From Candidatus Kerfeldbacteria bacterium (GTDB lineage: Bacteria; Patescibacteriota; Patescibacteriia; UBA9570), in NCBI GenBank assembly GCA_016207285.1, contig JACQPW010000094.1, positions 1-13,243 on the forward strand: a stretch of DNA of 13,243 nt. Direction: 5' to 3'. Under the pieces are notes generated by a model. The model did no database searches. It was not told the DNA's origin and saw only the letters and a program-made list of their open reading frames with translations. The translations under genes and the position numbers were made by a program. This document shows, piece after piece, positions 13,195 through 13,243 of the stretch; the first letter of the stretch is position 1, and the number at the start of each line of letters is the position of its first letter.

Positions 13195-13243
13195 ATGGCA
13201 GTTCAAATCATTATTACCTTGTTTAGTCTCTACAATATATATA
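13195..13243 (+). CDS. Start of a probable DUF2304-type membrane protein (3' end outside window)
   Basis: An ATG three bases after the GT2 stop opens a frame that stays open to the edge for 16 codons (MAVQIIITLFSLYNIY). The hydrophobic start after a short polar beginning and the position directly behind a small GT2 gene are what I expect of DUF2304 membrane proteins, which are common partners of such enzymes in CPR genomes. Too little is visible to be sure of the family. Confidence 0.5.
   Translation, partial: MAVQIIITLFSLYNIY

Overview
The window looks like a piece of a compact, moderate-GC bacterial chromosome, most likely a Candidate Phyla Radiation (Patescibacteria) organism. This is an inference from several traits: very tight packing with 1-3 base gaps and short overlaps, an Elp3-type tRNA acetyltransferase in a bacterium, a small GT2 glycosyltransferase followed by what looks like the start of a DUF2304-type protein, CPR-style secreted proteins of unknown function, and an almost complete lack of Shine-Dalgarno (SD) sequences in front of genes. 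TGA is used as a normal stop (for example the genes ending at 6160 and at 8798 on the minus strand), so the TGA-to-glycine code of Gracilibacteria/Absconditabacteria is not in use. The exact lineage cannot be read from the sequence.

Region 1 (1-2260, plus strand): the 3' two-thirds of an Elp3 homologue runs in from the left edge. A SAM-dependent methyltransferase starts 3 bases after its stop, and an unrecognised helical protein follows. Region 2 (2261-5081, plus strand): glyA and ychF, two housekeeping genes. Between them, at about 3576-4020, lies a GC-rich island (about 70% GC in sampled lines, against roughly 43-50% around it). On the minus strand it carries two overlapping small genes (52 and 55 codons) with strong SD sequences, high GC at third codon positions and an upstream promoter with a perfect TTGACA box. 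This unit is foreign in style to everything around it. Region 3 (5084-6160, plus; 6169-7653, minus): two exported proteins of unknown function that converge with an 8-base gap.

Region 4 (7695-12454, minus strand): a tightly coupled operon, read from right to left. It encodes an NAD-dependent sugar epimerase/dehydratase, a multi-spanning GT-C-like membrane protein, a small two-span membrane protein, a UDP-glucuronate 4-epimerase-like enzyme and a THUMP/Trm11-like RNA methyltransferase; the secreted propeller-like protein follows after 41 bases. Region 5 (12514-13243, plus): a polyprenyl-phosphate glycosyltransferase (GT2) diverges from this operon and is followed by the first 16 codons of a probable DUF2304-type membrane protein cut by the window edge. 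Regions 4 and 5 together look like a cell-surface glycan or glycolipid module: the epimerases supply nucleotide sugars, the GT2 enzyme loads sugar onto a lipid carrier, and the GT-C protein would use that lipid-linked sugar outside the membrane.

The points most worth a second look are the GC-rich two-gene micro-cassette, the SD hairpin that probably couples its two genes, the Elp3-methyltransferase pair as a possible bacterial route to a methyl-ester wobble modification, and the contrast between SD-less, possibly leaderless host genes and the SD-led cassette. No tRNA, rRNA, CRISPR array or insertion sequence was seen.
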